DNA of 46,671 bases from Planctomycetaceae bacterium. Its GTDB lineage: Bacteria; Planctomycetota; Planctomycetia; Pirellulales; Pirellulaceae. Below the pieces are notes generated by a model that was not told the origin of the DNA, ran no database searches, and saw only the letters and a program-made list of their open reading frames with translations. Location of the stretch: contig JAAYDI010000170.1 of NCBI GenBank assembly GCA_012729315.1, positions 1-46,671 of the forward strand. Reading direction: 5' to 3'. The position numbers were made by a program, and so were the translations under genes. Positions 1-7,500 of this stretch are shown piece after piece (position 1 is the stretch's first letter; the number at the start of each line of letters is the position of its first letter).

Positions 1-14
1 CGTCTGGCCGAAGG

Positions 15-140
15 TCAGTTCTCACCGTAGCCTGGGGCAACGCCCCAGGAATGGGAGCACAACGAGGTGTTTGGCCGATCGGAAAGCGACTGGTAAAAAC
101 TTGCCATCTGCCGCTCAACTCTGGCATCGTAAGTCTGCAT
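15..140 (-). pseudogene. possible N-terminal remnant of a transposase
   Basis: A 41-codon minus-strand frame starts at ATG 140 with GGAGG about 7 nt upstream and ends at TGA 15-17. Its first part (MQTYDARVERQMASFYQSL) resembles, from memory, the N-terminus of ISAzo13-type (Rhodopirellula) transposases, where a similar stretch precedes a KDRRRYAA-like segment. Here the resemblance stops after about 22 residues and the frame runs into a palindromic repeat. No DDE domain or terminal inverted repeats are visible, so this would be a decayed 5' end. It could also be a chance small ORF. Family assignment is inference. Confidence 0.35.
31..49. repeat. perfect palindrome, REP-like
   Basis: CCTGGGGC-AAC-GCCCCAGG is an 8-bp perfect stem with a 3-nt loop. 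It interrupts the transposase-like frame at 15-140. The form suits a dispersed intergenic palindrome (REP-like), but only this copy was noticed in the window. Confidence 0.5.
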
Positions 141-235
141 CAGAAATCCTCCGTGGTTCTGACGACATAATATGACATCAAGTACGGAAGTTAATTATCC
201 CGCGTTCCTCAAGTCATGAATTCAGTAGCGTGGCA

Positions 236-1435
236 CTACTGGCCCGGCACGTACTGTAGCTGGATCTTGGTGTCGGGCAGCTTCTGCTGCAGCTGAGCCA
301 CTCCCGCGTCCGTAACGGCCGTGCGGGTGACAACCAGTTCCTTGAGTGCCGTGAGATCCTGGAGATGCAGCAGTCCGGCATCGGACACCGCCGTGGACCC
401 GAGATGCAGGAACTGGAGTCGCGACATGCCCTGCAGCGCCGGGAGGCCCGCATCGGTCAACTGCGTGTTGTCCAGATTCAGCCGTTCCATCGCTGCAAGC
501 CCAGCCAGGTGTTTGACACCTTCGTCCGTGATCCGCACGCGCCACAGATTCAAGTCCTTCAAGTTCGCCAGCCCGGCGAGATGCACGAGCCCATCGTCAA
601 ACACCTGGCTGTTCTCGCTCAGGTCCAACTCCTCCAGTTGCTTGAGTTGGGCCAGGTGCGCCAGCCCCTGACTGGTAATCTGGGTGGCGGATATCCGCAG
701 CTTCTTGAGGTGCGTAAACGACGCGAGCTGTTCCAGCGCCGCATCCCCGATCAGGGTCCGGGCCAGGCAGAGTTCCTCGAGTCCCTGCAGCGGCTCCAGT
801 TGGGCCAGGCCGACCTCGCTGACCCACAGATGGTCCAGCAGCAGCACCTTCAGGCTCTTCATCTGCGCGACTGCCGCCAGAGAGTGGTCGTCCACCGTCG
901 TCGCGCCGCTCTTGCCGTTGAGACGCAGGGCCTGCAGCTCGGTCAGACCGATCAGCGCCTCCAGCCCGGCGTTGCTGATCCGGCAGCTGCGCAGGTCCAG
1001 ATTGCGCAGCGTCTTGATCTGGCCGATCGTCTGCAACCCGGCGTCGGTGATCCCGCTGTCGTTGAGCAGTAGAGACTTCACGCGGGGCAGGCCCGACAGT
1101 GCACTGAGTGCCGCGTCGTCGATCGCCGGTTCGCGCAAACTCACTTCTGTGACGTAGCCATCCTGATCCGTCTTCAGCTTGGCCCCAAGTTTCTCCAGGG
1201 CCGCCAGCGACTCTGGCGCGTCGGTCTGGCCGCCGTCGGCGGCCGGCGCGTCGGGCTGTACGTCGGCCGGTACGTCGGACTGCGCCGCCGGCTGCTCCGG
1301 CTCCACTTGCGCTTCCCCCGCTCCACCGCGCTTGGCCGATGCCGCGGGCTGCTGTGCATCCCGTCCCGTGTCAGCGCATCCCACGAAGAAGACAGCCAGA
1401 AACAGCGTCACCAGCCACACCGCCGCGTACTTCAT
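236..1435 (-). CDS. leucine-rich repeat lipoprotein
   Basis: 399 aa. I chose ATG 1435 because GGGGAG lies about 7 nt upstream and the protein then opens with a lipoprotein signal peptide: hydrophobic stretch at 5-19 and lipobox FVGC with Cys20. A longer frame reaches 1564 but lacks a ribosome site. Residues 21-75 are a low-complexity Ala/Pro/Gln/Asp linker. From about 80 to the end there are tandem leucine-rich repeats of the ITDAGL type (for example TDAGLQTIGQIKTLRNLDL), common in planctomycete surface proteins. The likely role is extracytoplasmic protein-protein interaction; the partner is unknown. It lies downstream of, and co-oriented with, the kinase at 1600, separated by a purine-rich heptamer array. 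Confidence 0.85.
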   Translation of the reverse strand: MKYAAVWLVTLFLAVFFVGCADTGRDAQQPAASAKRGGAGEAQVEPEQPAAQSDVPADVQPDAPAADGGQTDAPESLAALEKLGAKLKTDQDGYVTEVSLREPAIDDAALSALSGLPRVKSLLLNDSGITDAGLQTIGQIKTLRNLDLRSCRISNAGLEALIGLTELQALRLNGKSGATTVDDHSLAAVAQMKSLKVLLLDHLWVSEVGLAQLEPLQGLEELCLARTLIGDAALEQLASFTHLKKLRISATQITSQGLAHLAQLKQLEELDLSENSQVFDDGLVHLAGLANLKDLNLWRVRITDEGVKHLAGLAAMERLNLDNTQLTDAGLPALQGMSRLQFLHLGSTAVSDAGLLHLQDLTALKELVVTRTAVTDAGVAQLQQKLPDTKIQLQYVPGQ

Positions 1436-1567
1436 CACAGACTCCCCGTCATTGCCCGCCAGCTCACATCGCGCGATTCCGCCACCCGCCAGTACGCCTG
1501 CCAGCCGCGCAGAATCGCGTACACCAGACTGATCGATTCTCGTGGACTCGCCGGAAACCAGCAAGAG

Positions 1568-1599
1568 GAGGAGGGAGTAGGGAGTAGAGAGGAGAGAGG
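1568..1599. repeat. heptanucleotide tandem array, GAGTAGG-like
   Basis: Four units of period 7 (GAGGAGG, GAGTAGG, GAGTAGA, GAGGAGA) plus a partial GAGG, consensus GAGKAGR. The array abuts the TAA stop of the kinase at 1600-1602, so it would form the start of that gene's 3' UTR. On the minus strand it is pure C/T plus A. Two other arrays of different sequence but the same 7-bp period occur at 12676 and 29688. Confidence 0.7.
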
Positions 1600-3507
1600 T
1601 TATGGGGGGGCTTCGGGTTGCGTGGGGTGGCCTAGTAGCGTGGCGGCTTCCTGGAAGAAACGCCGCAGTTCTTCGTCAACCACGTCGTTGGCGTGCAGCC
1701 AGCGTACGGCCGCCTCGTACTCGCGACGAGCGTCTTCATGCCGGCCGATCTGCCAATACGCCATGGCCAGGAACGGGGCGTTGAAGCCGACCCCCGTCTC
1801 GCCGATATAACGCGCCGACTGCTCGAGCGCGGCGATGGCGGCCGGCCAGTTGCCGGCCCGATAATGGGCGACGCCCAGCGTGTTGAGGAACGTGCCTTCG
1901 TCGGGCACGGCGCTGACCGCCCGCCCCGCCAGTTCCACTGCGCGGATCGGATCGCTGATCTGGGGATCTGGACAATTGGCCAGGAACCACGCGAAGTTAT
2001 TGTTCAGGTAGGGGGAATCGGGATCCACGCGCTGGGCAGCCTCAAACTGCTGCAGCGCCAGATCGTACTTCTTGAGGGCCATCAGGAACGAACCGTTGGC
2101 CGAAAACGCTTGGGCTCGATTCCGCAGCGATTGTTGGTGAGCCAGATCGGCGGCCTTCAGTGCGTTGTGGGCGATCACCAGGCGCCGCCGTGCCAGTTGT
2201 TCCGCCTTTGTCGCCCGGATCGCCTGCCACAGACTCACGGCCGTGCCGGCGATGAGCGTCAGCGAGACGAGCGACACGGCGACAATCAGTCCCCGGTGGC
2301 GGCTCACGAACTTGCGTGTCAGATACATGGTGGTCGCCGGGCGGGCTTCCAGCGGCAGGTTGGCCAGGTAGCGTTGCACGTCGGTCGCCAGTCCGCGAGC
2401 CGTCTGATACCGCTGGCGACGATCCTTGTCCAGCGCTTTCATGACAATCCAGTCGAGATCGCCGCGCAGATGGCGCGCGAGCCGGGCCGGCTGCAGGCCG
2501 CGTTGGCGCGCGATCCCCTCCACCTGCTGCTGGGTGAGCGATGCCAGACGCACACTGGGCGGTGGCGGCTTTTCGTCGTTCTTGATGCGTCGGACTTCGG
2601 CGTAGGTCGCCTTGTCCAGCCGATCTGCATCGCACGGGGGCGTGCCGGTCAGCATCTCGTAGAGCAGCACTCCCAGCGAGTACACGTCGCTGCGCGTGTC
2701 GACGTCCGGCGCCTCCAGCGACGATTGCTCCGGACTCATGTACAGCGGCGTTCCGACCATCTGGGAGAACCGTGCGGCCAGCGGATGGTCGGCCAGCGGC
2801 TGATCGAGCGCCTTGGCGATACCGAAGTCGATGATCTTCGGGATCGGCACGCCGTCCACCACTGCGACCAGCACGTTCGACGGCTTGATGTCGCGGTGAA
2901 TAATCCCTTTCTGGTGCGCGTGCTGCACCGCGTGGCAGACCTGCATGAACAGGTTCAACCGCTCCCGAATGCTCAGCCGGTGTTCGTCGCAGTGCGTGGT
3001 GATCGGGGTGCCGCGCACCAGTTCCATCACGAAATAGGGCTGCCCCCACCGGGTCGTTCCCGCATCGAGGACGCTGGCGATATTCGGGTGATCCATCAAT
3101 CCCAGGGTCTGCCGTTCCAGTTCAAAGCGGGCGATCACATCCTGCGAGTCCATCCCGGGCTTGATGATCTTCACGGCCACGGTGCGCCGCACCGGTTCTT
3201 CCTGGTAGGCCTCGTAGACCATGCCCATGCCCCCTTCCGCGATCAGGCTGCGCAGCTGGTAGAGGCCCAGCGTCGTCTCCTCGAATTCGCCGCTGGATGG
3301 GATCAAGGGGGTTGTCTTTCGGGCGTCGCTGACCACCCCTTCCAGATGGCTGGAACGCTCGTGCGCGACAAGCAACGCCTCGACATCCTGACGCAGCTTG
3401 ACATCGTGCCCGCAGGCCTGGTCGACGAAAGCCTGCCGCGGCATCCCGGAAGCGATGCCCAGCGCCTGGTCCGCAATCTGGTTCGCTGCGGAGTCTTTCT
3501 CGCCCAT
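1600..3507 (-). CDS. serine/threonine protein kinase with TM and TPR region
   Basis: 635 aa. ATG 3507 is preceded by GGAG with 8-nt spacing; the frame extends to 3621 without a ribosome site. Residues 1-80 are a helical N-terminal region. The kinase domain (about 83-360) has the glycine loop EGGMGMV, VAVK with Lys113, catalytic HRDIKPSN with Asp206, DFG at 227-229 and VGTPLYMSPEQ. A transmembrane helix follows at about 416-436, then TPR-like helices (about 480-600, including KKYDLALQQFEAAQRVDP). The predicted topology is a cytoplasmic kinase and an extracytoplasmic TPR sensor. All core catalytic residues are present. The next gene downstream is the LRR lipoprotein. The substrate is unknown. 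Confidence 0.93.
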   Translation of the reverse strand: MGEKDSAANQIADQALGIASGMPRQAFVDQACGHDVKLRQDVEALLVAHERSSHLEGVVSDARKTTPLIPSSGEFEETTLGLYQLRSLIAEGGMGMVYEAYQEEPVRRTVAVKIIKPGMDSQDVIARFELERQTLGLMDHPNIASVLDAGTTRWGQPYFVMELVRGTPITTHCDEHRLSIRERLNLFMQVCHAVQHAHQKGIIHRDIKPSNVLVAVVDGVPIPKIIDFGIAKALDQPLADHPLAARFSQMVGTPLYMSPEQSSLEAPDVDTRSDVYSLGVLLYEMLTGTPPCDADRLDKATYAEVRRIKNDEKPPPPSVRLASLTQQQVEGIARQRGLQPARLARHLRGDLDWIVMKALDKDRRQRYQTARGLATDVQRYLANLPLEARPATTMYLTRKFVSRHRGLIVAVSLVSLTLIAGTAVSLWQAIRATKAEQLARRRLVIAHNALKAADLAHQQSLRNRAQAFSANGSFLMALKKYDLALQQFEAAQRVDPDSPYLNNNFAWFLANCPDPQISDPIRAVELAGRAVSAVPDEGTFLNTLGVAHYRAGNWPAAIAALEQSARYIGETGVGFNAPFLAMAYWQIGRHEDARREYEAAVRWLHANDVVDEELRRFFQEAATLLGHPTQPEAPP

Positions 3508-3858
3508 CGGTGCGGCTCCAATCCACCTCAGTCGCTCGGCCGTGGCCGGCAGCACGTCCTGCCGGGAAGCTTGCGTTCCGGCCGGGACGCCGCCGGGCTT
3601 GTCTGGCAGCCGACTGCACATCCTGGCATCGTCTACTTCATCATACGAACTGGTCAGCCCGCATGCGAGTTGCCGCGGGTCCGGCAGGGACCGGTCCGCA
3701 CACGGCGCGGCGCGTGTGCCCGCCAGACATTTGCGGCACAGCCAGCGACCGGGCGCACAGCGTCACGCGCACGATACCACGCACCCGGGTACCACCGGCA
3801 CGCTGGCTCGTGCGAGAATTCACGCGACTACGTGCCGGCCGGCTGTGGCTCGACGATC
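3508..3858. other. 351-bp intergenic region upstream of the kinase
   Basis: No convincing gene. It holds the 3' flank of the propeller gene (ends 3859) and the presumed promoter of the kinase. On the minus strand a TATGAT (plus 3640-3645) could be a -10 element, but no good -35 was found. Overlapping reading frames here have no ribosome site. Confidence 0.4.
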
Positions 3859-5160
3859 CTATTGCGGTGTGACGTCGTAGCACATCAACGTGTCGTTTGC
3901 GCGCAGATACAACTTGCCATCGTGGATCACCGGATGTGCCCACGCGGGGCCGTCATCCACCGCCGCTTTGAACGTTCCTTTGACCCGGAATTCGTCGGGT
4001 GTGGCTTCGATGAGCGCCACGAGGGCGTCCTTTTCGTAGCGGAACCAGAGGTGGCCGTCGGCCCAGAGGACTGCTGCCGAGCCGTTGGCCCGCGCTTTGC
4101 GCTTCCAGGGGAGTGCCTTCCACTTGATCTCCCCGGTCAGGAAGTCCAGGCAGACCGGCGTCCCGTTGTTCTGTCCGTCACCGCCGTAGAGACAATCGCC
4201 GACCAGTACCACACCGCCATGGTGATTTTCGAAATCCCGGGGGCCCAGGAAATACACCTCCTCGACGTCGAAGGCGTCACCGTTGCGAGTCAGCTTCAGC
4301 AGGGCACTGCCGGTCTTGTAGCTGGTCGTCACAAACACATGATTGTCGCGGACGACTGGCGTCGGGATATTGGCCACGCTGTTGGCAATGCGGTTGTAGC
4401 CCCACAAGAACTGGCCCGTCTTGGCCGCCACGCCGATCGCGCCCCGGCCCAGGATGGTGATGTACTGGCGAATCCCGTCAATCTCCGCCGCCACGATCGT
4501 CGTGTACCCCGCGCCATCCTTGCCCTGCTCCCCAATAGCCGGCATCGTGCATTTCCAGATCAACTCGCCGGTCGTCTTGTCGAGCGCCACCATGGCGGCG
4601 TCGGCGACGCCCGGCGTGCACACTACCTGCTGGCCATCGACCAGCGGCGACTCACTCCATTTCCACCCGGACATCATCTGGCCGCCAAAGTCCTGCTCCA
4701 GATTCTTCTGCCATATCAGCTCCCCGGTGGCGGCATCCAGGCAGACCAGGTCGCTGTCCGTCCCCAGTGCATAGACCCGCCCGTTGTCAACGGTGGGGGT
4801 GCAGCGCGATCCGTCGTCGTGTTTCGGCCCCACCCGGGTAGCCCACAGTTCCTTCTGGGATGCCAGGTCAAAGGCAATGACGAACTGTGACCGGTCGCCA
4901 CCGTCGGGACGATCCCCCATGGTGAAGATCCGGCCGTCGACGATCGAGATGCTCGAATAGCCCGTGCCGCAGCCCTGGATCTGCCACAGCAGCGGCGGGC
5001 CCTGCTCCGGAATCTCCTGGATCAGACCGGTTTCGTCGGGACAGATGCCGGTACAGCCGGGTCCACGGAACTGCGGCCAATCCGCTGCCACCACAGCGCT
5101 GGTTGCCAGGACGGCGCACGCCCACGCGGCGGACATCGTCGTCAGTTTCGTCTTCGTCAC
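3859..5160 (-). CDS. secreted PQQ-type (YVTN/outer membrane assembly-like) beta-propeller protein
   Basis: 433 aa from a GTG start at 5160, chosen because AGAAGGA lies about 9 nt upstream; the frame extends to 5202 without such a site. The N-terminus is a signal peptide (AWACAVLATSAVVAA) followed by DWPQFRGPGCTG, the usual opening of planctomycete PQQ-like propellers. Repeated blades show motifs such as TGELIWQK, TGQFLWGY and VCLDAATGEL. No CXXCH heme motif and no obvious dehydrogenase active site are present, so enzyme activity cannot be asserted. It lies 54 bp downstream of the tetraheme cytochrome and is probably co-transcribed with it. A second family member is at 18876. Confidence 0.85.
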   Translation of the reverse strand: MTKTKLTTMSAAWACAVLATSAVVAADWPQFRGPGCTGICPDETGLIQEIPEQGPPLLWQIQGCGTGYSSISIVDGRIFTMGDRPDGGDRSQFVIAFDLASQKELWATRVGPKHDDGSRCTPTVDNGRVYALGTDSDLVCLDAATGELIWQKNLEQDFGGQMMSGWKWSESPLVDGQQVVCTPGVADAAMVALDKTTGELIWKCTMPAIGEQGKDGAGYTTIVAAEIDGIRQYITILGRGAIGVAAKTGQFLWGYNRIANSVANIPTPVVRDNHVFVTTSYKTGSALLKLTRNGDAFDVEEVYFLGPRDFENHHGGVVLVGDCLYGGDGQNNGTPVCLDFLTGEIKWKALPWKRKARANGSAAVLWADGHLWFRYEKDALVALIEATPDEFRVKGTFKAAVDDGPAWAHPVIHDGKLYLRANDTLMCYDVTPQ

Positions 5161-5214
5161 GCTGATGATCCTTCTCTGTTGAGTATTTCTCGGGCTCCCC
5201 ACACCTGGTCCACC

Positions 5215-5922
5215 TCATTTCGGAGGTGCTTTCTCATCCGTACTCGGCACGATCGGCTTCTCGTCTGGTTGTTGCATCATGCGCACGCCGTCATACCACT
5301 CCACCTCCCGCGTCTCTTTATCCCAGCGCCGGGTGCGGACCTTCAGCTTGTGATTTATGTCGTGGCAATTCGTGCACGTCTGGTCGTCTTCCAATTCACC
5401 CGCGAAGAGCTTCTCGTGTGATTCGTCGCCGTCCAGCAGGTCCCGCTTTGCATGGCATTGGGTGCAGAACTTGGCAACGTTCGCGGTCGCGAAGATCACG
5501 TCGGGGGGCACCAGGCTGTCTTCGTCCTGGCTGTGCTTGTCCGACCGGCCATGGCAGGTTTCACACCCGACCCCTTCCGGTTCATGGATCGTAACCAGCT
5601 TCTCGCCGTCGTAGTTCGCGTGGCACACGTAGCAGAAGGTGTTGTCGGCTTCTTCCCGCGGATCGATCTCTTTCCACTTGGCGATATTCTTCTGCCACTG
5701 TTCAAGCAGTTCGCGATCCGGGTCTTGGGCCGGTGCCGCCGGCGTTTCTGGCTTAGCTGGCTTGGCTGGCTTGGCCGACTCGGGCTGTGCGGCGGGCGCT
5801 GCTGCTGGAGGATCGTCGCCACGTAGCGGCCCGGCCAGAGCGATGACTGCTGCCAACAGACCCGTGCACGCAACCAACGCGGCGACCCGCACCCGGCGGG
5901 GAGTGAAACATCGTTCTCGCAT
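5215..5922 (-). CDS. exported tetraheme cytochrome c
   Basis: 235 aa. ATG 5922 has AAGGGA upstream. The N-terminus is a signal peptide with hydrophobic core at 13-31 after MRERCFTPRR, then an Ala/Pro/Lys linker with a KPA repeat (51-60). There are four CXXCH sites: C97-H101 (CYVCH), C120-H124 (CETCH), C153-H157 (CTQCH) and C183-H187 (CTNCH). Additional His residues (for example H113, H130, H169, H191) could be distal ligands. It is a small periplasmic electron carrier resembling the cytochrome c3/c554-type multiheme proteins, but I cannot name a subfamily. The propeller gene follows 54 bp downstream; the aldo/keto reductase-like gene lies 92 bp upstream. Confidence 0.88.
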   Translation of the reverse strand: MRERCFTPRRVRVAALVACTGLLAAVIALAGPLRGDDPPAAAPAAQPESAKPAKPAKPETPAAPAQDPDRELLEQWQKNIAKWKEIDPREEADNTFCYVCHANYDGEKLVTIHEPEGVGCETCHGRSDKHSQDEDSLVPPDVIFATANVAKFCTQCHAKRDLLDGDESHEKLFAGELEDDQTCTNCHDINHKLKVRTRRWDKETREVEWYDGVRMMQQPDEKPIVPSTDEKAPPK

Positions 5923-5992
5923 GAGATTCCCTTACGTATACCAGGACGTGTGACGGGGTGTGTGGCAGCACCGGCGAGCAACCGGTACCTAC

Positions 5993-6024
5993 ACTGCACT
6001 ACACGTATACTGCACTACACGTAT
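5993..6024. repeat. perfect 16-bp tandem duplication
   Basis: ACTGCACTACACGTAT occurs twice back to back (5993-6008, 6009-6024). The right copy contains the stop and last codons of the aldo/keto reductase-like gene (stop at 6015-6017). The left copy therefore lies just past the gene end. Confidence 0.85.
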
Positions 6025-7124
6025 TCCCATTCTTTCAGCCACAGGTAGTCGGCGGGCAGGCGATCGCGGACTTCCTGGGAGATCAGCTCCACGTCGGCCT
6101 GTTCTGCATCGTTCAGCGTCCGTGGTTCGTGGATGGCGGCCACGACGTTGTCGACCTGATGCTCGCTGATCAGACCCGGAATGGGCGCGGTGATGGCGGG
6201 ATTGCCGAGGATTTTGCGGATGGCGAGCCGCGCGCGGCGATCGTCTTCCTCCACATGCGGGCTGTCGGGCGATCCGTCGCCGACAAACAGCGAGTTGCTG
6301 GCGAACGGCTTGATTGCCAGGACGCCCACGTCGTGCTTGCGCAGCGTATCGAGCAAGCTGTTCTTGGCCGCCTGCTTCGAGATGACGGAGTAGGGCATGC
6401 AGAGCATCTCCAGTTCATCCGAATAGGTTTCGATCAGCTTACGGGCCCACCTGGCGTCGTGCGTCGAGAAACCGGTATGCCGGCACAGCCCCTTCTTCTT
6501 GGCGATGCGCAGCGCGTCGATCATCGCGTCCACATCGGCCTGGCTGTGGTCGCTGCCGCGTTCGTACGCCATGAGCCGCCACACGTCGGCATACTCCATG
6601 CCACAGCGCTTCAGGCCCGCTTCAAACAGCTCCACCAGCCGCGACGCGGTGCAGTTGGGCGGTTCCCGCAGTTCGCTGGCCGGATGCGAATAGCACAGAT
6701 ACATCGCGTCGAGCCGCCCGCGGAGCACGCGGCAGTATGTCTCGGGCTCGGCATTGCCCGCGAAGTCAATGCAGTTGATCCCGGCGGAGATGCAGCGGTC
6801 GATCACTTCACTGCGGTTCTTCATGAACGCCGCCAGATCCTCCTGCTTGTCGGGACCCTCGTAGGGATTGATCTCGGACGCCGTGCCGAGCACCTTGTCA
6901 ACCCGTTTCCAGTGGCCACCCAGACTGACCGCCGATACCCACAGTCCGGTCTTGCCCAGCCGGCGGTATTCCATCTTCTCGTTGTAGCTGCGGGTGTTCT
7001 TCACTTCGTCCGGGATCGTGTCCATCCCCAGGCTGCTGGTCGCCTGCCAGTTGACCGACGCGGCGGTCGCTGCCACCATACTCGTCTTGACAAAACCCCG
7101 CCGTGTAACGCGCGCATCCACCAT
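6015..7124 (-). CDS. Tat-exported aldo/keto reductase-like protein with altered active site
   Basis: 369 aa. ATG 7124 has GAGGGAGA upstream; an in-frame extension to 7187 crosses a tandem repeat and is rejected. The N-terminus MVDARVTRRGFVKTS is a twin-arginine signal, so the protein would be exported folded. The family fold is recognisable from YRRLGKTGLWVSAVSLGG, GINCIDFAGNA, GLCRHTGFSTHD and VGVLAIKPF. Of the usual Asp-Tyr-Lys-His tetrad only Asp appears kept: Tyr aligns with Ala in DFAGNA, the Lys of TK aligns within LCYSH, and the His of DLYLLH aligns with Met in DVWRLM. Ordinary reductase activity is therefore doubtful. It lies 92 bp upstream of the cytochrome and propeller genes. Confidence 0.85.
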   Translation of the reverse strand: MVDARVTRRGFVKTSMVAATAASVNWQATSSLGMDTIPDEVKNTRSYNEKMEYRRLGKTGLWVSAVSLGGHWKRVDKVLGTASEINPYEGPDKQEDLAAFMKNRSEVIDRCISAGINCIDFAGNAEPETYCRVLRGRLDAMYLCYSHPASELREPPNCTASRLVELFEAGLKRCGMEYADVWRLMAYERGSDHSQADVDAMIDALRIAKKKGLCRHTGFSTHDARWARKLIETYSDELEMLCMPYSVISKQAAKNSLLDTLRKHDVGVLAIKPFASNSLFVGDGSPDSPHVEEDDRRARLAIRKILGNPAITAPIPGLISEHQVDNVVAAIHEPRTLNDAEQADVELISQEVRDRLPADYLWLKEWEYV

Positions 7125-7171
7125 CGAGTCTCTCCCTCGCTGCAAAATGCATAATGCCTGACTTCGGGAAC

Positions 7172-7210
7172 CACCGAGCTGCGGCACCGAGCTGCGGCAC
7201 CGAGCTGCGG
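7172..7210. repeat. 13-bp perfect tandem repeat, three copies
   Basis: CACCGAGCTGCGG is repeated exactly three times. It lies in the intergenic region between the divergent genes starting at 7124 (minus) and 7501 (plus), about 48 bp upstream of the first. It could be a slippage product or clustered protein sites. Confidence 0.8.
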
Positions 7211-7446
7211 CCCGTGCACTGGCCCTTTGTTATTATGGGTTATTATTATGGGCCGTCGCTGCCGGTACGGTCAAGGAAGCCGGCCGGTAAATCGTGGGTG
7301 TCAAGGGGGACGCAGGTTGCCGCCCGCAATGCCCGCAATGCAGGGAGAGGCGCCGACAGCGGCCCTCGGCGGCGGACCGGCCGTGTCGGGCCCGGAAAGC
7401 CACACCGCGCCGGACTCCTTCCGCTCTCTCCTTCCCTCTGGCTCCG

Positions 7447-7455
7447 TGCTATGAT
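7447..7455 (+). promoter_or_regulatory. candidate extended -10 promoter of the protease gene
   Basis: TGC-TATGAT matches the extended -10 form TGnTATAAT at 8 of 9 positions. No clear -35 is visible 16-18 bp upstream, which is acceptable for extended -10 promoters. A start near 7462 would leave a leader of about 40 nt before ATG 7501. Confidence 0.4.
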
Positions 7456-7500
7456 GACGGCTGGCAGCTCTTCGAACGTTGGATCCCCGGGAACGGAGCA

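Larger units (their letters stand above)
7125..7500. other. 376-bp divergent intergenic region
   Basis: No gene seen. Contents: the 13-bp triple repeat (7172-7210), an A/T-rich patch with TTATTATGGG-like copies (about 7228-7250), a 9-bp duplication GCCCGCAAT (7322-7339), and a candidate extended -10 promoter near 7450. Frames running through it into the protease gene lack signal-peptide logic and a ribosome site. Confidence 0.5.

Noticed and set aside
1693-4890. 1065-codon open frame on the plus strand
   Set aside because: It lies opposite the kinase and propeller genes, which have clear motifs and ribosome sites. High GC opens antisense frames; the translation shows no domain and is rich in Arg, His and Gln.
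7294-7500. 69-residue N-terminal extension of the protease
   Set aside because: It would hide the signal peptide, lacks a ribosome site and crosses the predicted promoter.
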